This document shows, piece by piece, positions 22,301 to 31,044 of a DNA stretch of 64,000 bases; the first letter of the stretch is position 1, and each line of letters starts with the position of its first letter. Position numbers and translations under genes: made by a program. The notes beneath the pieces were generated by a model, which was given only the letters and a program-made list of their open reading frames with translations, was not told the DNA's origin and did no database searches. Origin of the DNA: Callorhinus ursinus (Eukaryota; Chordata; Mammalia; Carnivora; Otariidae). The stretch lies in assembly GCF_003265705.1 (NCBI RefSeq), contig NW_020312867.1:2879307-2943306 (forward strand), given 5' to 3'.

Positions 22301-23220
22301 TATGCAATATGTAGTCTGAAAAGCCCCTTGCAGGTGATGTCATCTTTTGACCCCAGCATTGAACTGACAGCTGGGGGAGTGGCCGGTGCCTCAGGAAGAT
22401 AGGTAGGGAGGTTATGCCGGGTAAGGCCGTGTCCCAGCCGAGCTGGAAAGACCTTAGGATCAAAGCAGCAGTAGAACAGTGGTCAGTGAAACACCCACTC
22501 CCAGAGCCCTTCCCTTGCAGGCATCCTTTACCTTGCAGCCTGCATAGAGGTCAGTGCCAGGCCTACCTGCCCTCTCCTACGCCCACACCTTCGTACATGT
22601 CTCCTCCCCAGGTAGCAAGGGTAGCCTGTGGACACGGATGGTAGTCTTGTTGTATCGGGCTTGCACTGTGTTTGTGAAACACCTTCATACTTGTGTGGTT
22701 TGTCTTTCTTTTGGTTTAGTCTTGCATGCACTGCAGGGTTTGGTTACCTATTTGGGTTCCCAAAGCCTCTTTCCTAATCACTGTATGAATGGCGTGGGCA
22801 TAGCTAAGAGGCTATACTCTGGACTTAGGTTTCCCCATGTTCTTCTGTGGACTAGAATCAGCCAAGATTCCAACCAGATTCACCCAAGCAAATAATGCAA
22901 AATGGAGATGGCTGTGTCTTGTCCTGGGTCTCACCTTAAATGTGTTGGGAAAGCTAAACAAAGCCTTTGGTGAAGTTTCTGGATTAGCTAAGCTTAGCCA
23001 GGGTACTATCTTCTAGTCCCCTTGGTTCTTTCTTACAGTACCATCTGCCAGCATGACCCGGCTCGCCCGATCACGAACCCACTCAACCTCGAGTAGCATC
23101 GGCTCTGGAGAAAGTGCCTTCAGCCGATCTGTCACCAGCAATCAGTCAGATGGAACTCAAGAATCCTCTGAATCCCCTGATGTTGTGGACAGACACCAGA
23201 CCATGGAGGTGTCCTGCTAA
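4291..23220 (+). CDS. NDRG3: NDRG3 (N-myc downstream-regulated gene 3), 3' part, nine coding exons
   Basis: Spliced coding sequence: 4291-4347, 10467-10570, 11980-12045, 12169-12220, 16185-16232, 20505-20540, 20648-20699, 21906-21944, 23039-23220 (stop TAA 23218-23220). All junctions are GT-AG and phases join to 211 residues. Family diagnostics: LSGLTTNIVDIILAHHFGQ, the SRLNPINTTLLKMADCGG stretch, the Ser/Thr-rich tail after MTRLARSRTHS, and the terminal MEVSC. NDRG proteins have an alpha/beta-hydrolase fold without a working catalytic triad. NDRG3 is known to be marked by PHD2/VHL in normoxia and stabilised by lactate in hypoxia, signalling to Raf-ERK. If the missing N-terminus matches human (177 residues), the product is 388 residues with the 39-nt cassette exon and 375 without it. 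The 5' exons lie before the window. The THSTSSS and DVVDRHQTMEVSC tail separates it from NDRG1, 2 and 4. Confidence 0.96.
5331..5535 (+). repeat. CAN SINE (+) in L1
   Basis: Full-length copy with 'ggggtgcctgggtggctcag' head and (aaat)n tail. Confidence 0.9.
5625..5950. repeat. Nested SINEs: old (-) copy split by a younger (+) copy
   Basis: The minus copy spans 5625-5726 and 5917-5950. The + copy at 5728-5916 splits it, with 'aggtgct' duplicated at the junctions. Confidence 0.85.
7150..7290 (+). repeat. MIR relic
   Basis: 'cattgaacacctac' and 'tattcccactttacagatga' are MIR core-like. The 6900-8027 intron stretch otherwise holds only an old SINE at 7602-7712 (+). Confidence 0.6.
7602..7712 (+). 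repeat. Short, older CAN SINE (+)
   Basis: 'gggctcctggctgactcag', 'gatctcagggtcgtgagttt' and a short A-rich tail. It lacks the CT-rich body, as in older tRNA-Lys-like subtypes. Confidence 0.8.
8028..8614 (-). repeat. Three tandem CAN SINEs (-)
   Basis: Three reverse copies, 8028-8229, 8233-8421 and 8435-8614, each with 'aaagatttta' tail, 'atcatgacctgagc' core and 'ccacccaggcgcccc'-type head. They share the duplicated target word 'caatttgtgtt'. A 186-codon minus-strand open frame runs through them only because the SINEs share phase. Confidence 0.93.
8848..9040 (-). repeat. CAN SINE (-)
   Basis: Full reverse SINE. The short duplicate 'tgtttac' flanks it (upstream 'ttgtttacgtc', downstream 'ttgtttacttt'). 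Confidence 0.9.
9341..9402 (+). repeat. GT / ACATGT microsatellite
   Basis: (GT)n grading into alternating 'acatgt' and 'gtacat' units. Simple repeat. Confidence 0.85.
9733..10008. repeat. Old CAN SINE pair: (-) 9733-9827 and (+) 9896-10008
   Basis: Both are short tRNA-like copies: 'agtctctacacccagcgtgg' in reverse, and 'gactcttgatctcaggctt' forward with an 'aaataaataaataaaa' tail. Confidence 0.8.
10467..10570 (+). CDS. NDRG3: NDRG3 exon, EELQANLDL...LGSYNG
   Basis: 104 nt starting in phase 0 after 'attgttctag' and ending with two bases of a Gly codon before 'gtacag'. It encodes the helical part starting EELQANLDLIQTYR and ending FLGSYN. Confidence 0.95.
10770..11117. repeat. SINE pair: old (+) 10770-10865 and young (-) 10913-11117
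   Basis: The reverse copy has a perfect 19-bp target duplication, 10894-10912 and 11118-11136, and a full (aaat)n tail, so it is a recent insertion. It lies in the NDRG3 intron just 3' of the 10467-10570 exon. Confidence 0.93.
11980..12045 (+). CDS. NDRG3: NDRG3 exon, RRDLEIERPLLGQNDNKSKTL
   Basis: 66 nt. It completes the Gly codon, then reads RRDLEIERPLL and NDNKSKTL. It ends with AA of a Lys codon before 'gtaagt'. The acceptor is 'gtttttctag'. Confidence 0.95.
12169..12220 (+). CDS. NDRG3: NDRG3 exon, CSTLLVVGDSSPAVEAV
   Basis: 52 nt after 'ttttccccag'. It completes Lys and encodes the beta-strand CSTLLVVGDSSPAVEAV of the hydrolase fold. It ends in phase 0 before 'gtaagt'. Confidence 0.95.
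12280..12475 (+). repeat. CAN SINE (+)
   Basis: Full copy flanked by 'atgtatacagcac' on both sides (left at about 12268, right at about 12486). Confidence 0.92.
13009..13196 (-). repeat. CAN SINE (-)
   Basis: Reverse copy flanked by 'actgatagcattttt' (left 12994, right 13197). Confidence 0.92.
13200..13650 (-). mobile_element. L1 3'-region fragment, antisense (tentative)
   Basis: 'ggatagatttctagaagtgg', 'ccagcagtgtatgagagtgc' and 'acaaatgaagttgacag' resemble antisense L1 ORF2/3' sequence, strongly diverged. Confidence 0.5.
14105..14205 (+). repeat. Short, older CAN SINE (+)
   Basis: 'ggggtgcctgactggctcag' to 'gggtgtagatactacttaaa'. Lacks the CT body. The NDRG3 intron around it (13650-15060) shows no other recognisable element. 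Confidence 0.8.
15065..15470 (+). repeat. L2 LINE fragment
   Basis: Ancient L2-like order: 'actggctcattgcct', 'aaccttccgtggctcc', 'tttgcttatgctttcc', 'gaaattctactcgtcctt'. Non-coding. Confidence 0.65.
16185..16232 (+). CDS. NDRG3: NDRG3 exon, VECNSRLNPINTTLLK
   Basis: 48 nt, phase 0/0, encoding 16 residues. The acceptor is an AAG after a T-rich tract, and the donor is 'gtaagg'. Confidence 0.94.
16498..17142. repeat. SINE cluster: (+) 16498-16680, (-) 16708-16907, (-) 16970-17142
   Basis: The middle copy is flanked by 'cctgtac(g/a)ctttt' (left 16699, right 16909). The first and middle copies are convergent, tails facing each other, 270 nt into the NDRG3 intron after the 16185-16232 exon. Confidence 0.9.
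17236..18134. other. NDRG3 intron stretch without a recognised element
   Basis: Unique-looking sequence. A 149-codon open frame on the minus strand (17685-17236) has no motif I recognise, no splice partner and no family resemblance. Treated as non-coding. Confidence 0.5.
18135..18313 (-). repeat. Diverged CAN SINE (-)
   Basis: Reverse SINE with 'gagagagagtgtgagcaggg' and 'gactgagccaccaggtgccc', older than its neighbours. Confidence 0.85.
18436..19412 (+). mobile_element. MER20 DNA transposon relic split by four SINEs
   Basis: The MER20 (hAT-Charlie) left part is at 18436-18497 ('cacctaggagcttgttagaa') and continues at about 19300-19412 ('agctccaccccaggcctatt', 'attccagtgtgtgctaac'). Between them lie SINEs at 18498-18652 (+), 18653-18878 (+), 18894-19060 (+) and 19061-19264 (-). 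Confidence 0.72.
18498..19264. repeat. Cluster of four SINEs (+,+,+,-)
   Basis: Four distinct heads and tails are legible. The last is reversed and its tail faces the tail of the third, giving an inverted pair. Confidence 0.9.
19450..19650 (+). repeat. CAN SINE (+)
   Basis: Flanked by the perfect direct repeat 'caagtgagaataaccag' (19434 and again after the tail near 19654). Confidence 0.93.
20114..20350 (+). repeat. CAN SINE (+)
   Basis: Full copy with a long A-rich tail, flanked by 'aagagtgcattgagga'. It ends about 150 bp before the 36-nt NDRG3 exon. Confidence 0.92.
20505..20540 (+). CDS. NDRG3: NDRG3 36-nt mini-exon, MADCGGLPQVVQ (carries Pro294)
   Basis: 36 nt, phase 0/0, acceptor 'ctcttttag', donor 'gtaagg'. 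The CCC at 20526-20528 is Pro294 when the missing N-terminus is taken as 177 residues. Pro294 is the proline reported as the PHD2 hydroxylation site. Being symmetric and in frame, the exon could be skipped cleanly. Confidence 0.94.
20648..20699 (+). CDS. NDRG3: NDRG3 exon, PGKLTEAFKYFLQGMGY
   Basis: 52 nt. It encodes the last helix of the fold, PGKLTEAFKYFLQGMGY, and ends with the first base of an Ile codon before 'gtgagt'. Confidence 0.95.
20865..21060 (+). repeat. MIR relic
   Basis: 'gacacttactaagcgcttac', 'tattttatagaagaagaaac' and 'aacacatttcccagggtaac' follow the MIR consensus order. Confidence 0.7.
21906..21944 (+). CDS. NDRG3: NDRG3 39-nt cassette exon, PYVQLSHLSTESV
   Basis: 39 nt between 'cttccag' and 'gtacct'. 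It reads (I)PYVQLSHLSTES(V). If skipped, the flanking exons join as ATA (Ile) with no frame change, giving GYIPSASM, the form I recall for the 375-residue human protein. NDRG4 has a similarly placed 13-residue cassette. Confidence 0.85.
23039..23220 (+). CDS. NDRG3: NDRG3 last coding exon, PSASMTRLARSRTHS...MEVSC
   Basis: Acceptor 'ttcttacag'; the stop is TAA at 23218-23220. It encodes the low-complexity Ser/Thr-rich C-terminal tail, with RTHSTSSSIGSGES, SNQSDGTQESSESPD and the terminal MEVSC typical of NDRG2/3/4. This tail is the phosphorylation-prone region in the family. Confidence 0.96.
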
Positions 23221-24630
23221 GCAGATACTCCTCCCCTGGACCATGCAAGTCCACCCTCCTTCAAACAACCACTCCATAATGTAACATTTCATCCAGCAAA
23301 CTGGCATCTGTCTTTAACTCCTGCATGGCCACTGACACTCTCTGGTATCTTGGATTTATCATTCTCTCTGCCTGCCCGCCCTCCTTTTTGTATGTACCAA
23401 GAATCACTTCCTTGCCATTACTGTAACATTCCAGCATCTTTAGCTGATCAAATTTCCATATCTTCTCTTGCCAGCTTTTCCTTGTGCTTTCCCAACTACG
23501 TATCTGACAAGATTCTTTGATCCTGATGTATGTATGTGAGCACGCGTGTCTATGTTTGTGTGTGCATAGTTCTGTGATTTTAGATATGCTTTCTTGTAGA
23601 GCTTCTGCACAAAAAAGGGGACCTTTTTTTCATTTTCAACGGTGTTTTTAAGGGAAATAAACAGAACAGGTTTCTAGGTTGGGTAGGCCACTGCATTCTC
23701 TTGGTTCCGAGTTGGTCAACACGATTTGCAAAATGACTTCAGCAGCTCTGTGGAATGTGGAACCGATTGTGCTTACTGTTGACTGTGACCAATAGAAGGG
23801 AGCCTGTTACACAGAGAGGCAGGCAGCGTGGCCAGCCACCTCCTTCTGTCCAAATGCATTCACGTATGTTATTCTGTAACTAAAAGGGAGGGATATATTC
23901 TTTTAGAAGCCCATGAATGATGAGGTTCTGGTGCAACATGGAGTTTTTCCTGAGAAGTGAGTGTGGCATCATTACTGCACTCTCTTAGCACCAGAAGGTG
24001 GAAAGCAACATGCCAGGCCTCTGCTCTGCCAGAGCAGAGCTGCTGTCTCCGCAGTGTCTGATACCACTTACCAGATATCCACAAGAAGTGCCTCCTGGGT
24101 CTGGGATGAAGAGTGTTTCTCCACCCCTCACTGCTCTGAAAAAGGAGAGGTATGGCCTGAAAATTATGTAGATGGTGAGGAATCAGCTGGGCGAAAAGGC
24201 ACAGACCTCAACGGAATATCATGCGTCACAGGCGCAGCCTTGACTTGAGCTGACTTAGTGGAAGCGAAGTGAAATTGGTACAGAACCCATTTCTCAGAAA
24301 GATTCTTGACAGATAACTCTCAAAGAAGAGAGGGAAGGGGCCAGTCTCTAAGGGCAGCCTGCGCAGGTACAGTTGTGCCTAGTGGACTGCTGTGTGAGAG
24401 CCACAGCCAGCCACAGTACTGCTGGGAGGAGGCCGAAACCACCTGCCACAGAGCAAGGGCCCTGCTCTTGTGGGCATCAGATGTAAGCTCAGGGTTACGC
24501 AGTTCTGAGTCTTAGGAGGGGGCTTTTCAGACATAGTGTTCGCTTTCTGCTAAGATAGGGAATGCGTCACTCTGCCAGAGTACAACTTTTTACAGATTAT
24601 TAAATAAAGCTGTATATGTCTCATTGTTAC
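23221..24630 (+). other. NDRG3: NDRG3 3'UTR
   Basis: About 1.4 kb of unique sequence without SINEs, directly after the NDRG3 stop and ending at a canonical AATAAA at 24603-24608. An earlier AATAAA at 23656-23661 could give a shorter transcript. Open frames inside it are not gene-like. The 3' boundary is inferred. Confidence 0.8.
24603..24608 (+). terminator. NDRG3: NDRG3 poly(A) signal AATAAA
   Basis: Canonical hexamer at the end of the unique 3'UTR, followed by T/G-rich sequence ('gctggtgttatttc') suited to a downstream element. Cleavage would fall at about 24620-24635. Confidence 0.75.
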
Positions 24631-26233
24631 CCGATTGCTGGTGTTATTTCTCTCAATCCACGCACTGGGGCTCGGGGTGGAACCAAGTCACTATATATGG
24701 GCTTTGTGCTGGGCATTTTCACATACTTGATCATTATTTCACCCAAGAAGAAATTAAGACTCGATAAATAATTTGCCCAAGGTCATACCAGTAAACCCAT
24801 CCAGGATTGAACTCCAAGCCCATCTGACACACCTCTATTCCTGTCAAACCAAAAATTGTGAGAAGCGTGATCATGCGGTTTATGGAGGAGGGGAGCTAAG
24901 GTCTCAGAAAGGCGTTCCACATTTCACCCCTGCCATCTATGTGGGGTTGCTGAGTCCCACCCCAATTTAGTAATCTGCAACCACTTGCCTGGGTTCCTCA
25001 AAAAGGCCAGACTGTATTTCTCCAGAAATGGCTGTCTTTGTACCCACCAGTGATATCAGGTGGCCACCACCTTGGATCAGTCTTAAATGATCCAGGGGCT
25101 GCTGCTACCTATATAGTACATCAAGGTTGCTGTGTCTGTGGGAGGTACTTGTAAAATGGCATAGAACCTGCTCGTTCTGGGAGAGGAGACGAAGCAAATA
25201 CACGTGGACAGATACAGGTCACCAATCTGAGTTCCTGACAATACAGGATAACAGTTTTTGGGCTGGAGGTGGTCTCATGGTCACAGTTGCTTTTAAAACC
25301 CATATCACTCCAGCCTTCATAAATTTACCTGACAGGTCACCTGCTTTCCCACCTTAGGTCTGTGCTGGGAGTCAGGCCCCAACTGACTACACTTGACTGA
25401 TCCATACTATACTTTTTCCTCTCTTCATTTTCATTTCCTTGCTCCCTGTTCAGTCCAAAACACTCGGGTGCCAGCCTTGTGAGAGTCAAGGAAGTGGCCA
25501 GGTAGACTATACAAGATGATTGTGTAAAGCTCTTCCATATAACTCATCTTACCCAGTTCTCACGGCACCCCTGCAAAGTGGTCAGGTCTGTTGTACAGAC
25601 AAGAAATGGCTGAGGAGAGTTGAGTATTTTGGTCAAGGTCACCTAGCCTGAAAAATTTCCCAGTTCTTCCAAATCGATGCATTTTCATATTCAGCCTTTA
25701 TTGAGCATCTGCTGTAGGCTGGGGCCCTTTGCACCTTCCTATATGTTTCCTAATAATGGTCCGGTGAGGTACATGCTAGTCCCATTTTATGGATGAGAAA
25801 CCGGCCTAGAGGTAACTACAGATGGTCACACAACTAATAAGCGGCAAATCTGGAAGTTTAATTCTCAGTGGCTTCTTGGACCTCACCTTGAGGCCAGTCT
25901 GAAAGTCCTTCCTGTCTGATAAAAGACATCAGGATGGTATGCAGACAGGAGCAGGAGGGTGGGCCTGTGCTCAGTCCCCTCCCTGCCATGGGCCACATCC
26001 TTGAGTGGCCATCACCCATTCTAACATCCTTACACAGGATGTGTCTCCATTCTGGCTTCTTCAGCTCTTCACACCAAGTACCCGTGGAGTTAAGTCTCAA
26101 ACCAGCCTTCCCTGGGAGAAAGGGAGAACCTGAGCTGGAGTGTGCCCTAGCTGGCAGGGCCCCAATAAAGGCTTCATAGTCTGAGCTGGAGTCAGGAGCT
26201 ATTTCGGGGCCATTTTGTGTTTAAAAGCATATC
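24631..26233. other. NDRG3-SLA2 spacer, first part: MIR relics, no gene seen
   Basis: No supported exon. MIR-like fragments are recognised by 'cattttatggatgagaaacc' and 'tacagacaagaaatggctga' type segments at about 24690-24830, 25530-25650 and 25690-25860. Untranslated SLA2 exons could lie here but cannot be recognised from sequence alone. Confidence 0.6.
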
Positions 26234-26840
26234 TAGGGGGGGAGGGGAGGCTCAGTCTGTTAAGCATCTGCTTTGCTCTCAGGTCATGATCCCACAGTCC
26301 TGGAATCAGCCGAGTCAGGCTCCCTGCTCAGCAGGGGAGTCTGCTTCTCCCTCTCCCTCTGCCCCTCCCCCTGCTTGTGCTCGCTCGCTCCCTCATTCAC
26401 TCTTTCAAATAAAATCTTTTTTTTTAAGATTTTATTTTTTTTTTTAAGATTTTATTTATTTATTTGACAGAGAGAGAGAGCGAGCACAAGTAGGCAGGCA
26501 GGCAGGCAGAGGCAGAGGGAGAAGCAGGCTCCCCGCTGAGCAGGGAGCCCGATGTGGGGCTCGATCCCAGGACCCTGGGATCATGACCTGAGCCGAAGGC
26601 AGACGCTTAACCGACTGAGCCACCCAGGCGCCCCCTTTTTTTAAGATTTTATTTATCTAGTTGACAGACAGCGAGAGCGGGAACACAAGCAAGGGGAGTG
26701 GGAGAGGGAGAACAGGCTTCCCGAGGAGCAGGGAGCCTGATGCAGAACTTGATCCCAGGACCCTGGGATCATGACCTGAGTCGAAGGCAGACGCTTAAAA
26801 GACTGAGCCACCCAGGTGCCCCTCAAATAAAATCTTTAAG
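26234..26840. repeat. Nested SINE cluster: (+) copy with two (-) copies in its tail
   Basis: The + copy is 26234-26423. Reverse copies at 26425-26635 and 26636-26822 interrupt its tail, and 'tcaaataaaatcttt' reappears at 26822. The first reverse copy carries a (GGCA)5 expansion near 26491-26510. Confidence 0.88.
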
Positions 26841-26994
26841 ATAAAAAAAATCATGTCTCCAGGAATACTAACCCCTAATGGAAAGGCAGCAGTAGGTTAT
26901 TTAGATATTAATGAACTGGGGACTTTATTTCAGTTTTAATGACTGAAGGTAACACACCAAAGGCAATTCTGTCAGAAATTTCTTTATCCTAGCT

Positions 26995-27340
26995 GAGTGA
27001 CACTCAGATTTGGGCTGTGCATCAGAACACCTGGAAGGTGGAGGGCTTGTGGAAAGCAATTGCTGGCCCCACCTAATGGAGTTTCTGATCTAGTAGATCT
27101 GAGATGGGGCCCGAGAATTTGCATGTCTAACAAATTCACAGAGGATGCTGAGAATGCTGGCCTAGGACCACACTTGGAGAACCACTATCCAGGTCTTGTT
27201 ACTCAGAGTGTGGTTCATGGACCAGCAATATGGGTATTGCCTGGGAGTTGTTAGCAATGCAGTCTTCAATCTCACCCCAGGCCCACTGAACTAGAATCTG
27301 TGATTTAACAAGATCCCCAAGGGATACCTATCCACATTAA
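26995..27340. mobile_element. Two MER20 relics, head-on: (-) 26995-27185 and (+) 27190-27340
   Basis: The first reads 'tctgatctagtagatctgag', 'ggcccgagaatttgcatgtc' and 'ggagaaccactatcc'. The second reads in the other direction ('ctcagagtgtggttcatgga', 'cccactgaactagaatctgt'). Both match MER20 core words. Confidence 0.72.
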
Positions 27341-30000
27341 AGGGTAGGACACATCCCTCCAAGGCAGTGCCTCCCCCAAAGCCAGTTGAGGGCGTCTCTT
27401 GGAGTATATACAATTCAGATTCCTAGGCTTTCATCTGGTGACTTGGATTCAGAAGATGGAGGAGGAGCCCAGGAATCTGATACCGACAAGAACTTCAGAT
27501 GATTATAATGGTCAGCTAAGAATGGGAAACTCATTTACCTCAGTTCTGTGTTCCTCAGGCAAGACCAAGGCACAAAATCAGAGAAAAACCTCTCCCTCTG
27601 GGATCATGACAAGGCAGCTGCTTGAAACAGGAACTTGGGGAAGGTGGCTCCGTGATGGTCTGTGATGCCGTCAGAGGAAATGGGTGGTTGTGAGAACCAC
27701 AGAGGCTGCAGATGTTAGCTGGGAGCCCCAAGGACCCTATGACAAAGCTCAAAGAGCCCTGGGCCTTCTTCCCTGGACTGGCTGTGCTTGGGAGGGCTGT
27801 CCAGGGTGGGGGGGTCCCTAAGAAGCACCAGTCCCCTGTTCCATCCCAGGTCTACAAACTGCTGACCACAGCAGATGCAGAGCCACACAAAGGGATACCA
27901 AGAACATCTCCCTGAAGAGTCTCCCAGGCTGAGAGGATTCTGGGTGTCCTAGGACAAAGGACTTCGGCAGATGTTCCGAAGGGCCTTCCAAAGCCCTAAC
28001 CTCTCCAGCCAAAGCATGCATCTAAGCTGAGCCCCCGCCCCAAGCTTTGATGACAGGAAACCAAGTAAGTACATTTGCTTTTGTTTTCTGATGGCCCCAG
28101 GACTGTGAGGAAGGATGGTCCCCTCAGAGGGTGGGAGTGGGCTTACAGTGGGGGGACAAGTTCCAGGAAAATAAGTTGTTCTGTTGACAATGTAAGAGGG
28201 TAGTTTTGAGGGTCCCCGAAGGAACCCAGGCTCCCCCATTCCGCCTTTGCCCCCCCACCCCAAGAATTACATTATGCCTGCCAGCTTGTCTTCATGCCTG
28301 TTCTGGTCCCATCTCGGTCACCAGCATGCTTGTGGGACTTTGGGGCCCCCTCTGGGCTCCAGCCTTCCAACATCAGTGAATGAGAGGAGTCTGAATTATA
28401 ATCTCTGAAGGCATTTTCGGCTTAGAGTCTACAGTTCTTCTCAGAGGGGTGATGTTTCTCAGTTGAGAGAGAGGTCTCCCTTTAGCTCAATCCAAATGCA
28501 TCGCTCTTACTTTCACCTCTAAAAAATAGCTTCAGAAGCACAAAAACACAAAAGACGTGGATTTGTAGACCCAGCTCTGCACTAACCAGCTGCGTGAGAG
28601 TGAGCACGAGGTTGCCCTCTCTGAGCCCTGATCATTGTATGTGAATGGGTTTCAAAGCTGCCAGGCTCTCACAGGATACAGTGAAAAGATCAAAAAACAA
28701 CAGCAGGCAGTGTGCTGGTCTCAGCGGCCTTTACTCTTTCCTTCTACCCACTAGCCCGGGCCCCCAAGAAAGTGCCTGGCACACAGTAAATTGTTCAAAT
28801 ACGTGTGCAATTAATAATTAGATTCTTTCTAAAGTTTTGACCAACACAACCTCCCAGGCCTGCATGCCCCGTGGTCTTCATTTCACCCCAGGAAGCTGCC
28901 TGGCCCTGACCAGGACAGGTGAAGGGAGCTGGCAGAGGTCAGGGAAGGGGGATGCTTCCAGCCTGCGTGTGGCTCTCCTACCTCTCTTGGGTCCATCTCC
29001 CAGCTCCACCTGCTATAGGAAGAAGTCTTTGGATTTAGTGCAGTTGGTGATTGTGGCGACTTTGTCTTGCTGAAGGAGGGGAAGGAAACTAACCTTTACT
29101 GAGCACCCACTCTATGTCAGCTCCCCGAATTCTCCCCACAGCCCAGTGGAGTTGGTACTATCCCCAATTCAAAGACGAGACAGAGGCTATGTGCTTTGTG
29201 TGAGGAGGTCACACAGCTGGAGGCTGGTTGGTCTGAATGAATCACTCATGCTACCCAGGAGATCTCTCCCTGATGTTTTCTGGACTCATGTCTGCACAGT
29301 TAAGCATAGAGCTTGTATCTGATACCCCAGGGGAAAGGAAAGGCTGGGGAGCAGCAGGGATGTTGAAAACCTAATGTGAAGGGGAGCCCTAGCAGTGAGG
29401 GCATTAGAGATCTCCTAAGGAAGCAGCAATACTGTCTTGGCCTGCCAAGGCTTCAGGATCCTAAAGTCTGAGCAGGAAGTGGCTGCCAGGAGCCATTTCC
29501 TAAAGATGGGCCCGTTTTGTATTAAGGAGCTCCATCCCTATGAGTACAGAACTCTCCATGATAATGACAGAAACCCATCCTTACCCATGCATGGTGAAGG
29601 GTTCAAAGGCAAGGCCAGAGCCTGCTATGTCCCTGTGCCATTCCGTGAGCTCCTCCAGGGAACCAAGCTGGTATAATTATTCCTCGTCTCCATGAAAAGG
29701 ATGAAACCATCTGAAAGAATGAAACAACCTCCCTGAAACACTTTAATAAAATGTTTGAAAAAATTATCATTACTCTGGAAATGAAAATTATTCTAAGGAT
29801 AAGACACCTGTCCAAAGAGCTAATAATCACTTTGTCCATTCAGTTAATGTGTGTTGAGTGCCTTTTATGGGCCAGGTGCCTCATGAATTGTTGAGGAAAC
29901 AGGCAAACAAAAGTAGGTCTTTGTCCTCATTGAGCTATGGAATAATGGCAAATTAAACAAGTAAACACTCTAATAAATGAATAATTAAAACTTGGGAAGG
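27341..30000. other. NDRG3-SLA2 spacer, second part
   Basis: No exon can be supported. A MIR relic lies at about 29085-29240 ('tttactgagcacccactcta', 'aggaggtcacacagctggag'). Other ancient fragments are likely. Untranslated first exons and the lymphoid promoter of SLA2 probably lie somewhere in 24.6-30.9 kb. Confidence 0.5.
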
Positions 30001-30113
30001 CGGGCACGCTGGCTCAGTCAGTAGAGCATGTGACTCTGGATCTCAGAGTTGTGAGTTCGAGCCCTATGTTGGGTGTAGAGATTACAAAATAAAATCTTAA
30101 AAAAAAAAAAAAA
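30001..30113 (+). repeat. Short, older CAN SINE (+)
   Basis: 'gcacgctggctcagtcagta' to 'gggtgtagagattacaaaat' and a poly(A) tail. The flank 'cttgggaaggc' is repeated at 29992 and 30124. Confidence 0.85.
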
Positions 30114-30910
30114 GCAACCACAACCTTGGGAAGGCATGCAACAGAGAGCTGAGAAAAAGAAAAAAGGGCAAGTCTCCCAGGAGTGGCCTCTAGTGAAGCG
30201 ACATTCAGAGCACAATAAAAAAAAAATGTGCCCTGACCAAGCTTCTCACGTGCCTCATCTTTTGGACCCAAATGTTGGGTATTGGTATCCCCATTTTTTA
30301 GATGAGGAAATGGAGGCAAAGAGCAGGGAAGTGGCTCGACAGCCAATCCCTCCAAAGCCTTGCAAGTCATCACTGTGGTGTACAGTCTCCCAGTCATCTT
30401 ACTTTGCCCTGTGACACCGATAACAGTGTGCTCAGTGTCACCTTAGCTTGTAAGGACACCAGCTCCCAAGCCTCCTCAGATCCCCCTTGCCCACCTCTAA
30501 CCCTAGTCATGGATCCTCTCATTGTCCCCTGCCAGTGTGATCCCAGGTCAGGAAATGGTTCTGAGTAGATTATAGGAATGATGGCTGGGGGATTCAGAGA
30601 AATCTTCCCAGGGAAGGGTGGGATCCAGACAGGCCCCCAGGGGAAAGGGCAGTCCAGCCAGTGGAAGGGGCCCCACACAGGTAAAGGCCCAGAAACAAAG
30701 AACAGAGCATGGCTGCAGCGTGGAAAAGTAGACCCACCAGCAGAAACAGGGTCCAGCTTCAGAGAAGAGAGCCTCCAGAGTCTGGTGGAGGGGCTGGAGC
30801 CTAGTCCTGCTGGGAAGGGGATCATTCCCTCTTGTCAGCAGGGCTGAGCTGGGGAGGGAGAGGGTGTCTGGGGACCAGAGCCTCTGTGTCCATTGCAGCA
30901 TCTCTTTCAG

Positions 30911-31044
30911 ATTTCTCTTGGCCATGTACTTCTGAGTGTTCTGCTGAGGAACGATGGGAGGTCAGCCCAGCAGAGGGAAAACCCAGCCAAGCTCAAGCTC
31001 GAGCCCCTCTGTCCAAGAACCGGGCCCTGTGCCCATGCAAGCAG
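30911..31044 (+). CDS. SLA2: SLA2 first coding exon (5'UTR 30911-30953, CDS from 30954)
   Basis: Acceptor 'tctctttcag' at 30901-30910, donor 'gtaggc' at 31045. The ATG at 30954-30956 opens MGGQPSRGK, then a Ser-rich run and [11 protein letters not shown]. Downstream phase fits exactly (1 + 2 bases give Glu31). The acceptor in front of the start implies at least one untranslated exon further upstream, which I could not identify. A three-codon uORF lies at 30924-30935. Met28 could serve as an internal start, as is known for the human protein. Confidence 0.9.
30924..30935 (+). promoter_or_regulatory. SLA2: Three-codon uORF in the SLA2 leader
   Basis: ATG-TAC-TTC-TGA with G at -3, ending 18 nt before the SLA2 start codon and in the same frame. 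Possible translational brake. Confidence 0.55.

Noticed and set aside
23961..24515. Open frames in the NDRG3 3'UTR
   Set aside because: They lie between the NDRG3 stop and its poly(A) signal, are short and have no homology signal.
30394..30925. Overlapping 125- and 143-codon minus-strand frames before SLA2
   Set aside because: Two different frames over the same bases, no motif, no splice partner, and they end at the SLA2 first coding exon.
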